Source: Candidatus Parcubacteria bacterium
GTDB lineage: Bacteria; Patescibacteria; Paceibacteria; UBA6257; HR35
Length of the DNA stretch: 6,940 nucleotides
Assembly (NCBI GenBank): GCA_026004535.1
Contig: BPJI01000013.1
Span: forward strand, 1-6,940
Direction: 5' to 3'
Shown here: piece after piece, positions 5,057 through 6,940 of the stretch
How the letters are laid out: each line of letters starts with the position of its first letter
Position numbering within the stretch: the first letter of the stretch is position 1
Program-made: the position numbers and the translations under genes
The notes under the pieces: model-generated
Seen by the model: only the letters and a program-made list of their open reading frames with translations
Told to the model about the DNA's origin: nothing
Database searches by the model: none

Positions 5057-5230
5057 TTATTTAAATGGATTAATTGGATTTGGTATTTGTTTGATTTCTC
5101 TTTTAGGAAAAAATTTTTCCTTATTATTACTATACCACAAAATCAAAATAATAACCAAAAATGTCCATAGGGCCAAGTTTAAAAATTTTAGAAATTTTTT
5201 AATTATTTTATCAAACCTTTCTGGTCTCAT
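5057..5230 (-). CDS. Small single-pass membrane protein (57 aa)
   Basis: ATG at 5230 overlaps the TGA stop of the M23 peptidase gene as ATGA and opens a 57-codon frame ending in TAA at 5059-5057. The protein has a basic N-terminus (R2, R5, K8, K11, K12, K15), a hydrophobic segment at about residues 17-33 rich in Leu, Ile and Trp, and a polar tail ending QIPNPINPFK. The charge pattern predicts N-inside, C-outside insertion. The exact four-base overlap with the upstream gene, the clean membrane segment, and a repeat array that starts only after its stop codon all argue that it is real. I recognise no family. Co-translation with the secreted LysM-M23 peptidase suggests an envelope role, perhaps anchoring or regulating that enzyme; this is inference. 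Confidence 0.7.
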   Translation of the reverse strand: MRPERFDKIIKKFLKFLNLALWTFLVIILILWYSNNKEKFFPKREIKQIPNPINPFK

Positions 5231-6021
5231 TTTAATAAAGGATTACTAGCTCCTCTGATTTCAAAATGTAAATGACAACCAGTCGGACCTAGAGTATAGC
5301 CAGTATTCCCAACATAACCAATCAACTCACCTTTCTCAACTTCATCACCAACCTCAACAACCCTTAAGCTTAAATGACCATAAAGACTATAAGAACCATT
5401 TTGATGCTTGATAATTATATAATTACCATAACCACTATTCCAACCATCACTTGATTCCACAACCAAACCAGAGTTAGAAGCATAAACTTCTGAACCACAA
5501 GGTGCAGCTATATCAGTTCCATTAACACCATGTTTATGACCCCAGTTAAAACCACTAACCGGAACTAAGACATCGCCAATTTCTTTAAGAGCCGAAACAA
5601 ACTTACCAGCAAATTTTTTAACTTGAGTAGTAATCACTGCCTGTGGTTTAACTCCGGGAATAACAATTTTATCACCAGCTTTGATAATTGAATTTTCACT
5701 TAAGTTATTATAATAAAGCAAATCGTTTAAGGAAACTTTGAATTTTTTACTTATTTGCCAAAGAGTTTCGCCCTTCTTAACAATATAATTCCAACCAGTA
5801 GATTTTTTTATTTCCTGAGACTCAATCATTTTCTTTAAATCTTCTTGATTCAAGGACAAAGGAAAAATAAAATCAGCTGGTGCTTGCTTGTAAAAACTTT
5901 CTTGACTATTAATAACTAAAAAATTATCTTGATTATCAACTAAACTAAAATCAATTTCTTTAGCTAAAGAAAAATTGATTAAAAATAAAATAAGCAAAAT
6001 AAGAAAATTCCGCTGAGTCAT
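5227..6021 (-). CDS. Secreted LysM-M23 peptidase (LytM/NlpD-like)
   Basis: The protein is 264 residues if started at ATG 6021; a TTG at 6024 directly before it is an alternative. Numbering from the ATG, residues 1-20 are a signal peptide (TQRNF, hydrophobic core, SLA cleavage). Residues 77-122 are a LysM peptidoglycan-binding domain (YIVKKGETLWQISKKF...LSLNDLL-type, ending AGDKIVIPG). Residues 151-261 are a M23 zinc metallopeptidase: H164-GVNGT-D170, YGH216L, and H250-L-H252 in GCHLHFEIRG. All four zinc or catalytic positions are present, so an active endopeptidase cutting peptidoglycan cross-links is plausible, unlike degenerate activator homologues. There is no lipobox, so it is probably exported free or held by LysM. 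It is divergent from ksgA across 27-28 bp. It is followed, with an ATGA overlap, by a small membrane protein that probably belongs to the same operon. It ends on TGA. Confidence 0.92.
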   Translation of the reverse strand: MTQRNFLILLILFLINFSLAKEIDFSLVDNQDNFLVINSQESFYKQAPADFIFPLSLNQEDLKKMIESQEIKKSTGWNYIVKKGETLWQISKKFKVSLNDLLYYNNLSENSIIKAGDKIVIPGVKPQAVITTQVKKFAGKFVSALKEIGDVLVPVSGFNWGHKHGVNGTDIAAPCGSEVYASNSGLVVESSDGWNSGYGNYIIIKHQNGSYSLYGHLSLRVVEVGDEVEKGELIGYVGNTGYTLGPTGCHLHFEIRGASNPLLK

Positions 6022-6030
6022 CAATAGTTA

Positions 6031-6040
6031 TATAATTATA
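6031..6040. promoter_or_regulatory. Palindromic -10 element shared by the divergent M23 and ksgA genes
   Basis: TATAATTATA is its own reverse complement, giving a perfect TATAAT on the plus strand (6031-6036) and another on the minus strand (6040-6035). Predicted start sites are about 6043 for ksgA (7-base leader) and about 6028 for the peptidase (6-base leader to ATG 6021). Neither side has a recognisable -35 or Shine-Dalgarno sequence. Confidence 0.55.
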
Positions 6041-6049
6041 CCATAATAG

Positions 6050-6763
6050 ATGAAAAAGGCATTGGGTCAAAATTTTTTAAAAAATAGGCTGTTTTTAAAG
6101 GAAATTAGTAACAATTTAACAATTAAAGCCGAAGATATTATTATTGAAATTGGTGGTGGCCATGGCGAACTAACTCAATTTCTTTTAAAAGCTAAAAAAT
6201 TAATTGTTTATGAGATTGATAAAAATTTAGCTGAAATTTTAAAAAACAAATTTAAAAATTTTCAAAATGTTGAAATAGTTAATGAAAATTTTTTAAAAGC
6301 TGATTTAAAAAAATTTAATCATCAGTACAAACTGGTTGGTAATATTCCTTATCGAATTACAGGACTTATTTTAAGAAAAATTTTAACTTTAGATAATTTT
6401 CCCCAAGTTTTTGTTTTTACTTTACAAAAAGAAGTAGGAGAAAAAATTTTGGCTAATAATAATTTTTTATCTCATTGGATTAAAATCTGGGGCAAAGTTG
6501 AAAAAATAGATTTTATTAAAAATAAATATTTTTGGCCCCAACCAAAAGTTGATTCAGTTACTTTAAAAATCAAATTTTATTCCCAGCCTTTGGTTAAAGA
6601 GCCTGAAGCGTTTGCTCAATTTTTAAGGAGTTTTTTTAAACATCCCAGAAGAATGCTAAAAAATAACCTTGATTTACCTCAGAATTTTAATCATTTAGCC
6701 AATTTAAGACCTCATCAAGTTTCTTTCGAAAAAATTATTGAAATTTATCAAAATTATATATAA
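6050..6763 (+). CDS. rsmA: 16S rRNA dimethyladenosine transferase KsgA/RsmA
   Basis: KsgA uses S-adenosylmethionine to dimethylate two adjacent adenosines in helix 45 of 16S rRNA (A1518 and A1519 in E. coli numbering), a late check in 30S assembly. The landmarks are all here: KKALGQNFL at the N-terminus, SAM motif I IIEIGGGHGELT (E33, G35-G39), the acidic residue E55 in VYEID, catalytic motif N98-I-P-Y101 in LVGNIPYRITGLIL, TLQKEVGEK (124-132), FWPQPKVDSV (161-170), and the C-terminal FFKHPRRMLKNNL (195-207). At 237 residues it is shorter than the usual 260-280. The segment after QKEV that normally reads about YGxLSV is compressed (NNNFLSHWIKIWG), and the C-terminal helical domain is trimmed. 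ATG 6050 is chosen because it precedes the invariant GQNFL motif by the usual distance and lies 7 bases after a predicted start site. It is transcribed divergently from the M23 peptidase gene. Confidence 0.96.
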   Translation: MKKALGQNFLKNRLFLKEISNNLTIKAEDIIIEIGGGHGELTQFLLKAKKLIVYEIDKNLAEILKNKFKNFQNVEIVNENFLKADLKKFNHQYKLVGNIPYRITGLILRKILTLDNFPQVFVFTLQKEVGEKILANNNFLSHWIKIWGKVEKIDFIKNKYFWPQPKVDSVTLKIKFYSQPLVKEPEAFAQFLRSFFKHPRRMLKNNLDLPQNFNHLANLRPHQVSFEKIIEIYQNYI

Positions 6764-6876
6764 TCATAACGACATCGCGCGTCATTATATTTGTTAATTA
6801 TCCTAACTTAATACGATCGTATTAAATTAGTAGAAATGAAAAATTTATAGGTTATCCCGATAGAAACATGATATAC
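6764..6876. other. Non-coding stretch after ksgA
   Basis: I see no gene here. The stretch holds the 28-bp palindrome and, at 6771-6783, GACATCGCGCGTC, which matches 11 of 13 bases of the palindromic arm at 2779-2791. No terminator with a T-run is visible for ksgA. Confidence 0.6.
6803..6830. repeat. 28-bp palindrome downstream of ksgA
   Basis: TTAATACGATCGTATTAA (6808-6825) is a perfect 18-bp palindrome. It extends to CTAA...TTAG (6803-6830) with a single mismatch (c6807/a6826). It has no loop and no following T-run, so it looks more like a dimeric-protein binding site or repeat remnant than an intrinsic terminator. Confidence 0.7.
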
Positions 6877-6877
6877 T
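6869..6877 (+). promoter_or_regulatory. Possible extended -10 promoter pointing right out of the window
   Basis: TG-A-TATACT (6869-6877) fits an extended -10 element, with a predicted start near 6884 inside the tandem array. No good -35 is seen, and the gene it would serve is outside the window. Confidence 0.25.
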
Positions 6878-6940
6878 ACCCGGATTATTACCGGATATAG
6901 TTACCCGGATTATTACCGGATAGATTACCCGGATGAATAC
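6877..6940 (+). repeat. 12-bp tandem array TACC(C)GGATtat, cut by window edge
   Basis: TACCCGGATTAT alternates with TACCGGATATAG-like units: the 21-bp block at 6877-6897 recurs exactly at 6902-6922, and a third begins at 6926. The underlying unit is about 12 bp. It is distinct from the CCACGGAT family but shares the word CGGAT. The array continues past the window. Confidence 0.75.

Noticed and set aside
4937..5170. 77-aa plus-strand ORF
   Set aside because: It is built from the repeat array and the antisense of the small membrane-protein gene; its protein resembles translated repeat words only.
6803..6830. Intrinsic terminator for ksgA
   Set aside because: The palindrome has no loop and no T-run follows it on the transcribed strand.

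Overview
The window looks like a piece of a low-GC genome from a streamlined, probably host-associated or symbiotic bacterium. A member of the Patescibacteria (Candidate Phyla Radiation), Parcubacteria-like, is my best guess. The reasons are a prepilin-LamG fusion with a KSFTLVELLVV-type N-terminus, short versions of housekeeping proteins (KsgA of 237 aa, NusA of 371 aa), a general lack of Shine-Dalgarno sequences, and intergenic space filled with degenerate short repeats. The lineage is inferred from style, not proven. The genetic code appears to be standard: the triosephosphate isomerase and M23 peptidase genes end on TGA, and the intact genes contain no internal TGA.

Layout. 1-1130 (minus): a type IV prepilin-like protein with a C-terminal LamG domain, running off the left edge and broken by one in-frame TGA (810-812). 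1131-1218: divergent promoter region; the pilin promoter is near-consensus and its predicted start site falls on the ATG. 1219-1953 (plus): triosephosphate isomerase, with a possible 7-codon leader ORF overlapping its start. 1952-2006: a short tandem duplication. 2042-2115 (minus): tRNA-His(GTG). 2118-2432: a repeat array that flips orientation near 2305. 2430-3281 (minus): ATP-cone plus PD-(D/E)XK nuclease-like protein, carrying an in-frame GC-rich hairpin. 3283-3322: a five-unit 8-bp tandem repeat that supplies the end of the next gene. 3302-3832 (minus): inorganic pyrophosphatase. 3822-4937 (minus): NusA, overlapping pyrophosphatase by 11 bp. 4941-5053: a second copy of the repeat family. 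5057-5230 (minus): a 57-residue single-pass membrane protein, overlapping the preceding gene by ATGA. 5227-6021 (minus): secreted LysM-M23 peptidase. 6022-6049: a 28-bp divergent promoter with a palindromic -10 element. 6050-6763 (plus): KsgA/RsmA. 6764-6940: no gene seen; an 18-bp perfect palindrome and the beginning of a 12-bp tandem array.

How the genes fit together. Most are unrelated housekeeping functions: transcription elongation and antitermination (NusA), pyrophosphate removal (Ppa), glycolysis (TpiA), 16S rRNA dimethylation (KsgA) and His-tRNA. With them are two envelope modules, the pilin-LamG surface protein and the LysM-M23 peptidase with its small membrane partner. On the minus strand M23-small ORF and nusA-ppa-nuclease look like two operons, each followed by a copy of the same repeat family. 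I see no CRISPR array, integrase, transposase or clear defence island. The most unusual signals are the in-ORF palindrome, the single TGA in the pilin gene, the run of predicted leaderless promoters, and the number of different short repeat families lying flush against gene ends.
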